NCBI RefSeq assembly: GCF_004340465.1
Contig: NZ_SLVV01000007.1
Span: 124,001 to 188,000, forward strand
Direction: 5' to 3'
DNA: 64,000 bases
From: Mesobacillus foraminis
GTDB taxonomy: Bacteria; Bacillota; Bacilli; Bacillales; Cytobacillaceae
Positions 53,128 to 62,815 of this stretch are shown here, in pieces. Position 1 is the stretch's first letter. Every line of letters begins with the position of its first letter. The position numbers were made by a program, and so were the translations under genes. Under the pieces are notes generated by a model, which had not been told where the DNA came from, searched no databases, and was given only the letters and a program-made list of their open reading frames with translations.

Positions 53128-55542
53128 ATGCTTGTATCATATAAATGGCTGCAGGAATATGTAGATGTAACAGGAGTTTCTGCAGAAGAGCTCGCAGAAA
53201 AAATTACGAAAAGCGGCATTGAGGTTGAGGGGGTAGATACCCTAAACGAAGGGCTGAGCGGAGTTGTAGTCGGCCACGTCCTGGAATGCGAAAAACATCC
53301 AAATGCTGAAAAACTGAACAAAACACTCGTCGACCTTGGGCAGGAAGAACCAGTGCAAATCATTTGTGGTGCACCTAATGTCGCCAAAGGCCAGAAAGTA
53401 GCTGTTGCAACCGTTGGAGCAGTGCTGCCAGGTAATTTCAAAATAAAGAAAGCAAAGCTGCGCGGCGAGGAATCAAACGGAATGATTTGTTCTTTGCAAG
53501 AGCTGGGCATTGAAGCAAAGCTGGTTGCCAAGGAATTTTCTGAAGGAATCTTTGTATTCCCGGAAGATACGGAGGTTGGCCAGGATGCCCTTGCTACCCT
53601 TGGGAGAGCAGACCAGGTGCTTGAACTTGGCCTGACGCCGAACCGTGCAGATTGCCTAAGCATGCTGGGAGTGGCCTATGAAGTAGGGGCAATCCTTAAT
53701 AAAGAAGTGAAATGGCCTGAACCAAAATCTGAAACCGCAGCCGAAAAGGCTGAGGATTATATCAAGGTGACAGTGGAGGCAAAAGAAGATAATCCTCTTT
53801 ACGTTGCCAAAGTCATCAAAAACATCAAGGTAGGTCCATCTCCATTATGGATGCAGACAAGATTGATGGCTTCCGGTATTCGTCCGCATAACAATGTGGT
53901 CGACATTACCAACTACATCCTTCTCGAATACGGCCAGCCACTGCATGCTTTTGATTATGACCGTCTTGGTTCAAAAGAAATTCTTGTTCGCAGGGCAAAG
54001 CAAGGGGAAGAAATTGTCACTCTTGACGAGGCAAAGCGCAAGCTAACTGAGGACCATTTAGTCATTACCAATGGAAATGAACCGGTTGCTCTGGCGGGGG
54101 TAATGGGAGGAGCGAATTCCGAAGTCAGCTCCGACACCACGACCGTTTTGCTTGAATCTGCTTATTTTACCGGTCCTGCAATCCGAAAGGCTTCCAAAGA
54201 CCATGGTTTGCGAAGTGAGGCAAGCGCCCGTTATGAAAAAGGTGTAGATCCAAAAAGGGCCAGGGCAGCGGCTGAAAGAGCGGTTGAATTACTGGCCAGA
54301 TATGCGGGGGGAGAAGTGCTGGAAGGGTCGGTTGAAGCCGATCATCTTACAGCAGAGCCTGCGGTTGTTTCTGTAACACTCGATAAAATTAATTCAGTCA
54401 TCGGGTCCGAACTAAGCATGCCTGAAGTCCAGGATATTTTCTCCAGATTGAAGTTTGGTGCTTCAGTCGATAACGATACAATCACGGTTACTGTTCCAAC
54501 ACGCCGAGGAGATATAACAATTGAAGAAGATTTGATTGAAGAAGTGGCTCGCCTTTACGGATATGACAATGTGCCAAAAACACTGCCGGTAGGGGCGTCT
54601 ACTCCTGGCCATCTGAGCGAGTACCAGCAAAAACGCAGGATTGTCCGCCGCTTTTTAGAAGGGGCTGGTCTGTATCAGGCCATTACCTACTCGCTGACCA
54701 GCAAGGAAAAGGCTTCTCAATATGCCCTTGAAAAACGGGAGCCGGTTGCACTTGCCATGCCGATGAGTGAGGATCGAAGCCTGCTTCGCTTGAGCATCAT
54801 ACCACAGCTGCTCGAAGTGCTGAAATACAATTTGGCCCGTCAGAACGACAGTCTTGCTGTCTATGAAACGGGTGCTGTCTTCCTTAAAAACAATGCTGGC
54901 GATTTACCGGAAGAAAGGGAGCATCTTGCAGGAGCAATCACCGGCTTGTGGGAGAACCATCAATGGCAGGGGCAGAAGACACAGGTTGATTTTTATGTCA
55001 TAAAAGGAATCCTTGAAGGCCTGTTCGCAAAGCTTGGCCTGGAAGGAAAAGTACAATTCAGTGCATCACAAAGAGAAGGCATGCATCCTGGCCGTACCGC
55101 AGAATTAACCCTTGACGGAAAAGTCATCGGGTTTGTCGGCCAGGTGCACCCAACAGTTGAAAAAGCAATGGATTTAAAGGAAACCTATGTTTTCGAAATC
55201 AGTTTAAAGTCATTGTTGGAGGCTCCTTCAGAAACTCTTCAATATCAATCAATCCCTAGGTATCCCTCTATTACAAGGGATATTGCCCTAGTGGTCGACA
55301 GGGAAAAGGCGGCAGGAGAACTGGAAGGGATCATTGCAGAAGCCGGCGGCAAATTGCTGAAAGAGGTCCATGTATTTGATTTATACGAGGGAGAGCGCAT
55401 GGAGCAAGGGAAGAAATCCATTGCATTCTCTTTAAAATATTTCGATCCTGAAAGAACGCTGACTGACGAAGATATCACAAAAGCCCATGATAAAGTACTA
55501 AATGCTGTTAAGGAAAAAGCAGGAGCTGTGCTCAGGGGATAA
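53128..55542 (+). CDS. pheT: Phenylalanyl-tRNA synthetase beta subunit
   Basis: 804-residue subunit carrying the N-terminal tRNA-binding OB fold (about 39-150; [20 protein letters not shown]), the B3/B4 editing domain (about 210-400), B5 (about 410-480), the catalytic-like B6/B7 module and the C-terminal anticodon-binding FDX-ACB domain (about 710-804; [19 protein letters not shown]). Translated from ATG 53128, 18 bp after pheS, with GATTAGGAGG. Confidence 0.97.
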   Translation: MLVSYKWLQEYVDVTGVSAEELAEKITKSGIEVEGVDTLNEGLSGVVVGHVLECEKHPNAEKLNKTLVDLGQEEPVQIICGAPNVAKGQKVAVATVGAVLPGNFKIKKAKLRGEESNGMICSLQELGIEAKLVAKEFSEGIFVFPEDTEVGQDALATLGRADQVLELGLTPNRADCLSMLGVAYEVGAILNKEVKWPEPKSETAAEKAEDYIKVTVEAKEDNPLYVAKVIKNIKVGPSPLWMQTRLMASGIRPHNNVVDITNYILLEYGQPLHAFDYDRLGSKEILVRRAKQGEEIVTLDEAKRKLTEDHLVITNGNEPVALAGVMGGANSEVSSDTTTVLLESAYFTGPAIRKASKDHGLRSEASARYEKGVDPKRARAAAERAVELLARYAGGEVLEGSVEADHLTAEPAVVSVTLDKINSVIGSELSMPEVQDIFSRLKFGASVDNDTITVTVPTRRGDITIEEDLIEEVARLYGYDNVPKTLPVGASTPGHLSEYQQKRRIVRRFLEGAGLYQAITYSLTSKEKASQYALEKREPVALAMPMSEDRSLLRLSIIPQLLEVLKYNLARQNDSLAVYETGAVFLKNNAGDLPEEREHLAGAITGLWENHQWQGQKTQVDFYVIKGILEGLFAKLGLEGKVQFSASQREGMHPGRTAELTLDGKVIGFVGQVHPTVEKAMDLKETYVFEISLKSLLEAPSETLQYQSIPRYPSITRDIALVVDREKAAGELEGIIAEAGGKLLKEVHVFDLYEGERMEQGKKSIAFSLKYFDPERTLTDEDITKAHDKVLNAVKEKAGAVLRG

Positions 55543-55551
55543 CGAAGAAAG

Positions 55552-55589
55552 AGGCTGACACCATATTTAAATTGGTGCAGCCTTTTTTT
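55552..55589 (+). terminator. Terminator after pheT
   Basis: Stem AGGCTG-a-CACCA / TGGTG-c-AGCCT and seven T. Confidence 0.85.
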
Positions 55590-55982
55590 ATTGGGAATGT
55601 GATTTATTGGATTTTTGAAAAATGGGAAGAGACAGTAGGGACTAGAGCTCACCCTTATCTTATGAAAAGGGGAGTGGAGGAAGAGGGGAAGGCAGGGAGG
55701 TTCTGTACTCGTACATAAAGGAGCTGAGGGGGTTTAGTTAAAAAGAACGCTAAACATGACAAAGAGAAAGGGCGTGCCCTATTCCGAGGGAAAAGGGATT
55801 GGGTGGGAACACAAAAAGAAAAGGCGTGTCCGGAATATCCGGCCAAACCAGGATAGGGTGTGGTACCAAGATCAGAATACACTTTGCTTCCCCTAACTGC
55901 GGTCCGCTCCACGGTAGTATAAGCTTTTGTTTGAAATGTAAAAAGGCGGGGAGACAGCCTTCCCAAAAAGAAGCTGAAATTA
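55590..55982. other. Gene-free stretch between pheT and rnhC
   Basis: About 390 bp with no convincing gene on either strand; frames here lack ribosome sites and have ungenelike composition. GGCGTG-type hairpin fragments recur: near 55769 (GGGCGTGCCC), 55833 (GGCGTGTCCGGAATATCCGG) and, in the rnhC terminator, 55988. They may be degenerate copies of one element. Confidence 0.45.
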
Positions 55983-56007
55983 AAAAGGCGTCCTATAGGA
56001 ATAGGAC
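55983..56007 (-). terminator. Terminator of rnhC
   Basis: Stem GTCCTAT / ATAGGAC with an AGGA loop; the T run (GCCTTTTTA) lies on the minus strand. Confidence 0.8.
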
Positions 56008-56025
56008 ACCCTGCATGGCATATGA

Positions 56026-56958
56026 TCAGTCTTTCCTTGCCAGTCTCATGGCTTTGTCTGTATTGGCAAAATGGAGTTTGACGAATTCGGGAAGACACTC
56101 GGTCCCTTTGCTTTTAATCAGTCTAGCTGCTGCCAGGTCGACTTGGGAGCCGGCCCCTTTAGGCAGAGTGAATCCTGCTTTTTCTCCCAGCTTTTCAAAG
56201 TGCTTCACAAAAGCATACCTTGCAATCATGGATGCTGCGGCAACAGCGAGGTGAATTCCCTCTGCTTTTGTGCTGAAGTAAACGTTATCCCTTATGATAT
56301 TTTGCTTGCCCTTTAAGTGGGAATAGTAGATTTCTTCCTTCGCAAATTGGTCGATTAGAATAGCTTCAGGCTTTTCTGGAGCGATTTTATTCAATACATG
56401 GCCTATCGCCTGATTATGGAGGAGTGCCTTTAGTTTACCCTGGGACATGCCGGATCCCTGCATCTGATTATACTTCTGATTATGCAGTGTGAGCAGGCTG
56501 TAAGGAACAAACTCGACTAGCTGCTTGGCAATGGCGATAATTTTATCATCTTTAAGGTTCTTGGAATCCTGGACACCCAGCTCTTTTAGGAGTTCAAGGT
56601 CCTGCTTTTTCACGTACGCGGCAACTACTGTGATGGGCCCGAAATAATCGCCGGTCCCGACCTCATCAGATCCAATAATGGACATCGAGCTGATCTGGGC
56701 AGGAAGTTTTGCAGAAATCGGTTGCTGCTTAGGCGATGGACCGGCAGAGGAGGAAGGCTGTCCCCATTTGGCGGCCTCTGACTCTCCGTCTCTCCCTTGA
56801 AACAAAACCTTGCCAGATTTGTAAGCGGTAATGGCACACCCCGGTGTTTTTGCAGCAAACACTCCGCCGGCAGGAACCTTCGGACTAAGAAAAGGGCTGT
56901 AGTGAGCCTCCATTTTTTTTATCTCGCTTAAACTGGTCGTTAGCACTGTATTCCCCAA
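56026..56958 (-). CDS. rnhC: Ribonuclease HIII
   Basis: 310-residue type 2 RNase H that degrades RNA in RNA-DNA hybrids. An N-terminal TBP-like substrate-binding domain (about 1-85) precedes the catalytic domain (about 92-300) with SDEVGTGDYFGP (metal-binding Asp and the Glu found in HIII enzymes), KDSKNLKD, ILIDQF and AVAAASMIARY. TTG 56958 follows AAAGGAAG; the GTG 12 nt further in is an alternative. Divergent from zapA. Confidence 0.93.
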   Translation of the reverse strand: MGNTVLTTSLSEIKKMEAHYSPFLSPKVPAGGVFAAKTPGCAITAYKSGKVLFQGRDGESEAAKWGQPSSSAGPSPKQQPISAKLPAQISSMSIIGSDEVGTGDYFGPITVVAAYVKKQDLELLKELGVQDSKNLKDDKIIAIAKQLVEFVPYSLLTLHNQKYNQMQGSGMSQGKLKALLHNQAIGHVLNKIAPEKPEAILIDQFAKEEIYYSHLKGKQNIIRDNVYFSTKAEGIHLAVAAASMIARYAFVKHFEKLGEKAGFTLPKGAGSQVDLAAARLIKSKGTECLPEFVKLHFANTDKAMRLARKD

Positions 56959-57096
56959 TATAAAAGCACTTCCTTTGTAAAATGATGATTCTTGCAGGTT
57001 TCCCTAAAATCTTGGTTCAAATGACAGTCTCTGACTTCCCTGTGTTTTTTCTTCATGTTATAGTATAGAATAGGATTCTCAGGAATGGAGGCAAGG

Positions 57097-57360
57097 ATGT
57101 TGTCAGACACAAAAAAAATTCGCACAACAGTGGACATATACGGACAGCAGTATACTATAGTCGGAACGGAAAGCACTAGCCATATCCGGCTGATCGCCTC
57201 TATGGTTGATGATAAAATGCGGGAAATCAGCTCGATGAATCCTTCCCTCGATATAAATAAATTAGCCGTTTTGACAGCCGTAAATGCAGTCAATGACTAT
57301 CTTAAAATAAAAGACCGCGCTGAAAAGCTTGAAGCAGAAATTCAAAGGATAAAGGACTGA
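57097..57360 (+). CDS. zapA: Cell division protein ZapA
   Basis: 87-residue FtsZ-ring stabiliser. The N-terminal globular part ([20 protein letters not shown]) is followed by a C-terminal coiled coil. The start is ambiguous: ATG 57097 or TTG 57100 (homologues begin MSD); both follow GGAGGCAAGG, while ATG 57085 overlaps the ribosome site. An extended -10 (TGTTATAGT, 57056-57064) precedes it. cvpA follows at 5 bp. Confidence 0.92.
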   Translation: MLSDTKKIRTTVDIYGQQYTIVGTESTSHIRLIASMVDDKMREISSMNPSLDINKLAVLTAVNAVNDYLKIKDRAEKLEAEIQRIKD

Positions 57361-57365
57361 ATGAC

Positions 57366-57905
57366 ATGTTAGATCTTATTGTTCTGATACTGCTGTTGAT
57401 TGGGTTTTTCATAGGGCTGAAAAGAGGTTTTATCCTCCAGTCCATCCATTTGACCGGCTTTATCATTGCATTTATCTTTGCTTATATTTTTTATGACCAG
57501 CTCGCCCCGAATCTGACGCTGTGGATACCGTATCCCAGCTTCGGAAACAGTGACTTGAACTTACTATTTGCGGACGGTGACATTGAAACAGCCTACTACC
57601 GTGCAATCGCATTTGTCGCGATTTTTTTTGCTGCCAAAATCCTGCTTCAAATTATTGGTTCAATGTTTGATTTTGTTGCCAATCTTCCGATATTACGGGG
57701 GCTCAATGTGTGGGCAGGCGGTTTTCTTGGATTTTTGGAAGTTTACCTGCTACTATTTATTGTATTATACATAGTTGCACTTTTGCCAATTGGTGCTGTT
57801 CAGGATCCGCTGCATAACTCAGTGCTTGCTGAAGGCATTATCAAGCATACCCCGGTGTTTTCTGAACAAATTAAACAATGGTGGTTTGAATATATGGCAG
57901 CCTGA
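57366..57905 (+). CDS. yshB: CvpA family membrane protein YshB
   Basis: 179-residue protein with four hydrophobic helices (about 3-18, 26-44, 78-100, 118-142), matching the CvpA/colicin V production family. In other bacteria CvpA helps envelope integrity; role in Bacillus unknown. Starts 5 bp after zapA, so co-transcribed with it. Confidence 0.9.
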   Translation: MLDLIVLILLLIGFFIGLKRGFILQSIHLTGFIIAFIFAYIFYDQLAPNLTLWIPYPSFGNSDLNLLFADGDIETAYYRAIAFVAIFFAAKILLQIIGSMFDFVANLPILRGLNVWAGGFLGFLEVYLLLFIVLYIVALLPIGAVQDPLHNSVLAEGIIKHTPVFSEQIKQWWFEYMAA

Positions 57906-58038
57906 CTTCTCTGTGACGGAGGAGTTTTTCTTTTGATTTCCTTTAATGTACAAAATTCTATAAAATAAAAATATCTAGTTTGCGTTTTAAGGCTGGGATG
58001 CCTTCATGACAAATATGCGATAAGGCAGGTGCCAAAAG

Positions 58039-59760
58039 ATGTCGGCTAATAAAAAAGATGTTGTCAGGCTATTGGAAACTATAGCTATCTATATGGAATT
58101 AAAAGGGGACAACCCCTTTAAAATTGGAGCCTTCAGAAAAGCCGCTGGTGCTTTGGAGTCAGATGACAGAAGCCTTACAGATATGGGGGATCTCACTGCA
58201 CTTCCGGGAATCGGCAAAGGAACGGCTGGTGTGATTGAAGAGTACATTTCAGAAGGTTCTTCTTCTGTTCTTCAGGAACTGCAGACAGAGGTTCCAAGCG
58301 GCCTGGTAGCCTTGCTCCAGCTTCCGGGGCTTGGCGGAAAGAAAATTTCAAAGCTTCATAAAGAGCTTGGGATTGAAGATGCTGAAGGCCTTGAAGAAGC
58401 ATGCAGGCAGGGGGAAATCCGTGAACTTGCGGGGTTCGGCAAAAAGTCCGAGGAAAAAATCCTGGCCGCACTTGAAAGCTTTGGGACACGTCCAGAAAGG
58501 CTGCCGCTTTCCTATATGCTGCCTGTGGCAGAAATGATCGAGTCCCGCTTGGAGAAATTCGAAGGAATCGAGAGGTTTTCAAGGGCTGGGAGTCTCCGAA
58601 GAGTGCGTGAAACAGTTAGAGATCTGGATTTTATCATTGCAGTCAAAAATGCGGAACAGGTGAAAAACCAGCTGGCAGCATTGCCGAATATTAAAGAGAC
58701 CATTGCTGCGGGTGATACGAAGGTGTCGCTGACATTTGGACTGGATTATGAGGTCAATGTGGATTTCCGCCTAGTAAGTCCTGCGGAATTTGCGACCGCT
58801 CTTCATCATTTTACTGGTTCAAAAGACCATAATGTCCGAATGAGACAGCTGGCAAAGGATAGAGGGGAAAAAATCAGTGAATACGGAGTAGAGCATATCG
58901 AAACGGGGGAGGTTCGCACCTTTGATTCTGAAGAAGGATTTTACGGGCATTTCGGCCTCCCTTTTATCCCTCCTGAACTAAGGGAGGATGGGAGCGAAGT
59001 CGAGCATTACCGAGGTGACTTGGGGCTGGTTACGTTAGCATCCATCCAGGGTGATTTGCATATGCACTCGGCATGGAGTGATGGAGCTCATTCGATTGAA
59101 GAAATGGCCGAAGCATGCAGGGCACGGGGTTACCGTTATATGGCAATCACGGATCACTCCCAGTTTTTAAAGGTGGCGAATGGGCTTACTCCCGACCGTC
59201 TCAGAAAACAAATTGAAGAGGTCCGCAGGCTGAATCAGAAGTACACCGATTTTACAATCCTTGCGGGTATTGAAATGGATATCCTTCCTGACGGGCGCCT
59301 TGACTATGATGATGACCTCCTTTCTGAACTGGATCTCGTGATTGCTTCCATTCACTCATCATTTTCACAGCCTCGGGAAAAGATTATGGAACGATTGAAG
59401 AATGCACTGATGAATCCACATGTCGATATTATCGCTCATCCTACAGGGAGAGTCATCGGCCGCAGGGACGGCTATGATGTTGACATCGACATGCTGGTTC
59501 AGCTGGCAAAAGAAACAAACACAGCGTTGGAGCTTAACGCCAATCCTCACCGTCTCGATCTCGCTTCTGTTCATCTTAGAAAAGTCCAGGAAGCGGGGGT
59601 TAAGCTGGTCATTAATACAGATGCACATAAAATGGATACACTTACAGATATGGAGATTGGGGTTTCGGCGGCTCGAAAAGGGTGGATTAAGGAATCTTCC
59701 GTTTTAAATGCGATGAGCCTGGAAGCATTGCTGGACTACCTCCACAACCGAGACAGCTAA
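58039..59760 (+). CDS. polX: Family X DNA polymerase/3'-5' exonuclease PolX
   Basis: 573-residue repair enzyme for gap filling. The N-terminal pol X part (about 1-315) has two HhH motifs (LTALPGIGKGTAG, LLQLPGLGGKKISK) and the catalytic Asp set in RDLDFIIAV and VNVDFRLV. The C-terminal PHP domain (about 335-570) shows DLHMHSAWSDG, ITDHSQF and AHPTGRVIG and carries the nuclease. The two parts are fused as in B. subtilis YshC. Followed 33 bp later by mutS2. Confidence 0.95.
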   Translation: MSANKKDVVRLLETIAIYMELKGDNPFKIGAFRKAAGALESDDRSLTDMGDLTALPGIGKGTAGVIEEYISEGSSSVLQELQTEVPSGLVALLQLPGLGGKKISKLHKELGIEDAEGLEEACRQGEIRELAGFGKKSEEKILAALESFGTRPERLPLSYMLPVAEMIESRLEKFEGIERFSRAGSLRRVRETVRDLDFIIAVKNAEQVKNQLAALPNIKETIAAGDTKVSLTFGLDYEVNVDFRLVSPAEFATALHHFTGSKDHNVRMRQLAKDRGEKISEYGVEHIETGEVRTFDSEEGFYGHFGLPFIPPELREDGSEVEHYRGDLGLVTLASIQGDLHMHSAWSDGAHSIEEMAEACRARGYRYMAITDHSQFLKVANGLTPDRLRKQIEEVRRLNQKYTDFTILAGIEMDILPDGRLDYDDDLLSELDLVIASIHSSFSQPREKIMERLKNALMNPHVDIIAHPTGRVIGRRDGYDVDIDMLVQLAKETNTALELNANPHRLDLASVHLRKVQEAGVKLVINTDAHKMDTLTDMEIGVSAARKGWIKESSVLNAMSLEALLDYLHNRDS

Positions 59761-59793
59761 GCCGAATACCTTCGTTGGAAGGAGAATGCTATT

Positions 59794-62148
59794 TTGCAGG
59801 AAAGAGTGCTGAAAACACTTGAATTTACTAAAATTAAAGAGCAAATGCTGGACCATGTTTCCTCATCGCTGGGCCGTGAAAAAGCCCTCAACCTGATGCC
59901 TTCCGTTGACTATGAGGAAGTGATCAGGCTTCAGGAGGAGACAGATGAAGCAGTTAAGGTGCTGCGATTAAAAGGGAATGTCCCGCTTGGAGGAATTTCG
60001 GATATCCGTGCCCATGTAAAGAGGGCAATTATCGGCGGAATGCTGAGCCCTTTGGAACTTGTACAGGTCGCAAGCACAGTTCATGCCAGCAGACAAATGA
60101 AAAAATTTATTACGGATATGGCAGAAGAAACGGAGATCCCGATCCTGGAAGGATATGCGGAAGGGATCATAGTCCTTGCAGAGGTTGAGGAAAAGATAAA
60201 GCATGCCATTGAGGAGAATGGAGAGGTCCTGGACAGTGCCAGCGATACGTTAAGGTCGCTGCGGCAGCAGCTTCGTTCCAGAGAAGCAAGAGTCCGCGAA
60301 CGGCTGGAAAGCATGATCCGCTCATCCAATGCCCAGAAGATGCTTTCTGATGCGATTATCACGATTCGAAACGACCGTTTTGTCATTCCTGTCAAACAGG
60401 AATACAGGGGGCATTATGGCGGGATTGTCCATGATCAAAGTTCATCGGGACAGACATTGTTTATAGAGCCTCAATCCGTGGTGCAGCTGAACAATGAACT
60501 TCAGGGAATACGCGTAAGAGAGCAGCTGGAAATCGAGAGAATCCTCATCGAGCTGTCAGTCCTCGTAGGAGAAAATCATGAGGACCTCCTTTCGATTGTT
60601 GAAATCCTTGCCGATCTGGATTTCATGTTTGCAAAGGCCAGGTACGGTAATAAAATAAAAGGTTCAAAGCCGGCGGTCAATAATAAGGGGATTATTTCGC
60701 TCTATCAGGCCCGTCATCCACTGATCCCGATTGACGAAGTTGTGCCGAATACGATTGTGCTTGGCAAGGACTATTCTACAATTGTCATAACCGGCCCAAA
60801 TACGGGCGGAAAGACCGTAACACTTAAAACCTTGGGACTATGTACGCTGATGGCCCAGGCTGGCCTGCAGGTTCCTGCACTTGACGGTTCTGAAATCGCG
60901 GTTTTTGATGCGGTTTATGCAGATATTGGCGACGAGCAGTCCATAGAGCAAAGCTTAAGCACCTTTTCGTCCCATATGGTCAACATTGTTGATATTCTTG
61001 AACGAGTCGATTTTAACAGTCTTGTCTTATTTGATGAGCTTGGTGCGGGCACGGATCCTCAGGAAGGGGCGGCACTGGCCATTTCGATTCTTGATGAGGT
61101 GTACCGGCGCGGAGCAAGAGTTATTGCGACCACTCACTACCCCGAATTGAAGGCATATGGCTATAATAGGGAAGGTGTCATCAATGCGAGCGTGGAATTT
61201 AATGTTGAAACATTAAGTCCTACCTACAAATTGCTGATTGGAGTCCCAGGCCGGAGCAATGCGTTTGAAATATCCAAACGGCTGGGCCTGAGAGAATCGG
61301 TCATAGAAAAAGCAAAAACCTATATCAGCGCTGACAGCAATCAAGTGGAAAACATGATTGCCTCTCTTGAAGCCAGCAAGAGGCTGGCAGAGAAAGAAGC
61401 AGAGGAAGCTCATGAACTCCTCAAAGACGCTGAAAGGCTTCATAAGGATCTCCAAAAACAAATGATGGCTTATTATGATCGAAAAGATGAGCTGGTCGAA
61501 AAAGCAAAAGAGAAAGCGGCGGGAATAGTCGAGAAGGCAAGGCAGGATGCGGAAGAGGTTATCCGTGATTTGAGGCAGATGAGGCTCGAAAAGAGCGCGG
61601 AAGTAAAAGAGCATGAGCTGATTGATGCAAGGAGGAGGCTAGCAGAGGCTGCTCCGGAGCGAAAGCAGGCAAACAAGGAAAACAAAAAAACAGGAACCAG
61701 GCATGATTTTAGTGCGGGTGATGAAGTCATGGTTACTACTTTTGGACAAAAAGGACATCTGGTTGATAGAGTTTCTGACAACGAGTGGCAGGTTCAGATC
61801 GGAATTCTGAAAATGAAAGTCAAAGAACGCGATATGGAGTTTATAGAAACGCCGAAACAGAAAGACGTAAGGCAGGTGGCTGTCGTAAAAGGGCGGGACT
61901 CCCATGTCGGACTTGAACTGGACCTTCGGGGGGAACGGTATGAAGATGCATTAAGGCGCGTTGAAAAGTATATTGACGACGCTTTGCTTGCCAGCTACCC
62001 ACGTGTTTCCATCATTCATGGAAAAGGAACAGGTGCCTTGATGAGAGGGGTCCAGGAATATTTGAAAAATCACCGTTCTGTTAAGAAAATCCGATTTGGA
62101 GAGGCTGGCGAAGGCGGAACGGGAGTAACAGTCGTCGAATTTAAATGA
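59794..62148 (+). CDS. mutS2: MutS2 endonuclease/ATPase
   Basis: 784-residue MutS paralogue (also called MutSB). It lacks the mismatch-binding domain. Core/lever region about 1-310, ATPase about 320-530 with Walker [14 protein letters not shown] (about 332-344) and Walker [17 protein letters not shown], a long coiled coil (about 535-620) and a C-terminal Smr domain (about 705-784, [34 protein letters not shown]). MutS2 proteins act in recombination control and in ribosome rescue. TTG start after GGAAGGAGAA. yshE follows closely. Confidence 0.95.
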   Translation: MQERVLKTLEFTKIKEQMLDHVSSSLGREKALNLMPSVDYEEVIRLQEETDEAVKVLRLKGNVPLGGISDIRAHVKRAIIGGMLSPLELVQVASTVHASRQMKKFITDMAEETEIPILEGYAEGIIVLAEVEEKIKHAIEENGEVLDSASDTLRSLRQQLRSREARVRERLESMIRSSNAQKMLSDAIITIRNDRFVIPVKQEYRGHYGGIVHDQSSSGQTLFIEPQSVVQLNNELQGIRVREQLEIERILIELSVLVGENHEDLLSIVEILADLDFMFAKARYGNKIKGSKPAVNNKGIISLYQARHPLIPIDEVVPNTIVLGKDYSTIVITGPNTGGKTVTLKTLGLCTLMAQAGLQVPALDGSEIAVFDAVYADIGDEQSIEQSLSTFSSHMVNIVDILERVDFNSLVLFDELGAGTDPQEGAALAISILDEVYRRGARVIATTHYPELKAYGYNREGVINASVEFNVETLSPTYKLLIGVPGRSNAFEISKRLGLRESVIEKAKTYISADSNQVENMIASLEASKRLAEKEAEEAHELLKDAERLHKDLQKQMMAYYDRKDELVEKAKEKAAGIVEKARQDAEEVIRDLRQMRLEKSAEVKEHELIDARRRLAEAAPERKQANKENKKTGTRHDFSAGDEVMVTTFGQKGHLVDRVSDNEWQVQIGILKMKVKERDMEFIETPKQKDVRQVAVVKGRDSHVGLELDLRGERYEDALRRVEKYIDDALLASYPRVSIIHGKGTGALMRGVQEYLKNHRSVKKIRFGEAGEGGTGVTVVEFK

Positions 62149-62161
62149 TTGGCGGGATTCT

Positions 62162-62566
62162 ATGAATCAATTCTGGGAAAATGATTTTGTTCAGACAGCG
62201 GGTTATTACAGTGTTGCCATTCTCTGTACAATTGTCTTTTTAGCTCTCTTTGAACTGGTGACCAAATACCGCAACTGGGAGGAAATCAAAAATGGCAATA
62301 TATCGGTGGCAATGGCAACTGGGGGGAAGATTTTTGGTGTATCCAATATCTTTCGCCATTCAATAAGTGAGCATGATTCCTTGATCAATATGATCAGCTG
62401 GGGAATATTTGGATTCATGCTTCTGCTTGTTGGATACTTCATATTTGAGTTTATGACACCAAAGTTTAATATTGATCTAGAAATTCAAAATGATAATCGT
62501 GCTGTCGGATTCATTTCAATGGTAATTTCCGTAGGGCTGAGTTATGTAATCGGGGCAGGAATCTAG
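62162..62566 (+). CDS. yshE: DUF350 membrane protein YshE
   Basis: 134-residue protein with three to four transmembrane segments (about 15-34, 72-97, 108-133) of the DUF350 family. The function is unknown. Starts 13 bp after mutS2 with a weak ribosome site (GGCGGG), so likely coupled to it. A 25-residue membrane microprotein follows at 15 bp. Confidence 0.87.
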   Translation: MNQFWENDFVQTAGYYSVAILCTIVFLALFELVTKYRNWEEIKNGNISVAMATGGKIFGVSNIFRHSISEHDSLINMISWGIFGFMLLLVGYFIFEFMTPKFNIDLEIQNDNRAVGFISMVISVGLSYVIGAGI

Positions 62567-62581
62567 TAAGGGGAGAAAGTA

Positions 62582-62659
62582 TTGGAAACATTAGCGAAAG
62601 TTTTGATGGCCCTTTGCCTTGTTTTTATTGTAATTGGTCTTGTTTACTTATTTTTATAA
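62582..62659 (+). CDS. 25-residue single-helix membrane microprotein
   Basis: A tiny ORF in the gap between yshE and lcfA. It starts at TTG 62582 with a strong AAGGGGAGAA site 6 nt upstream and stops at TAA 62657-62659. The product begins METLAKVL and is then almost wholly hydrophobic (ALCLVFIVIGLVYLFL), one transmembrane helix with few charges. It begins 15 bp after yshE and ends just before a terminator, so it is the last gene of the mutS2-yshE transcript. Too short for ordinary gene finders. Function unknown; it could be a partner of YshE. Confidence 0.65.
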   Translation: METLAKVLMALCLVFIVIGLVYLFL

Positions 62660-62665
62660 AATAAT

Positions 62666-62697
62666 AAAAATGGACTCCTTTGCAGGGGTCTATTTTT
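62666..62697 (+). terminator. Terminator after the microprotein gene
   Basis: Stem AAAAATGGACTCCT / AGGGGTCTATTTTT (two wobble pairs) with a TTGC loop. Confidence 0.85.
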
Positions 62698-62740
62698 ATT
62701 TCTCCCCCACTGCATGTACAACTGGTATTTCTAATTCTAA

Positions 62741-62769
62741 TTGTATAGATAAGGTCATTATATTATAAT
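62741..62769 (+). promoter_or_regulatory. Sigma-A promoter of lcfA
   Basis: TTGTAT (62741-62746), 17 bp, TATAAT (62764-62769). A partial palindrome TGAAAGAATAGAATTTTC (62775-62792) lies at the predicted start and weakly resembles the Bacillus FadR operator. Confidence 0.7.
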
Positions 62770-62815
62770 AAGACTGAAAGAATAGAATTTTCGGAAAAAT
62801 GAGGAGGCGTTATTC

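Noticed and set aside
55655-56254. Overlapping frames of ~150 codons on both strands near the rnhC 3' end
   Set aside because: They run through rnhC in other frames or across the terminator, lack ribosome sites and have no family resemblance.
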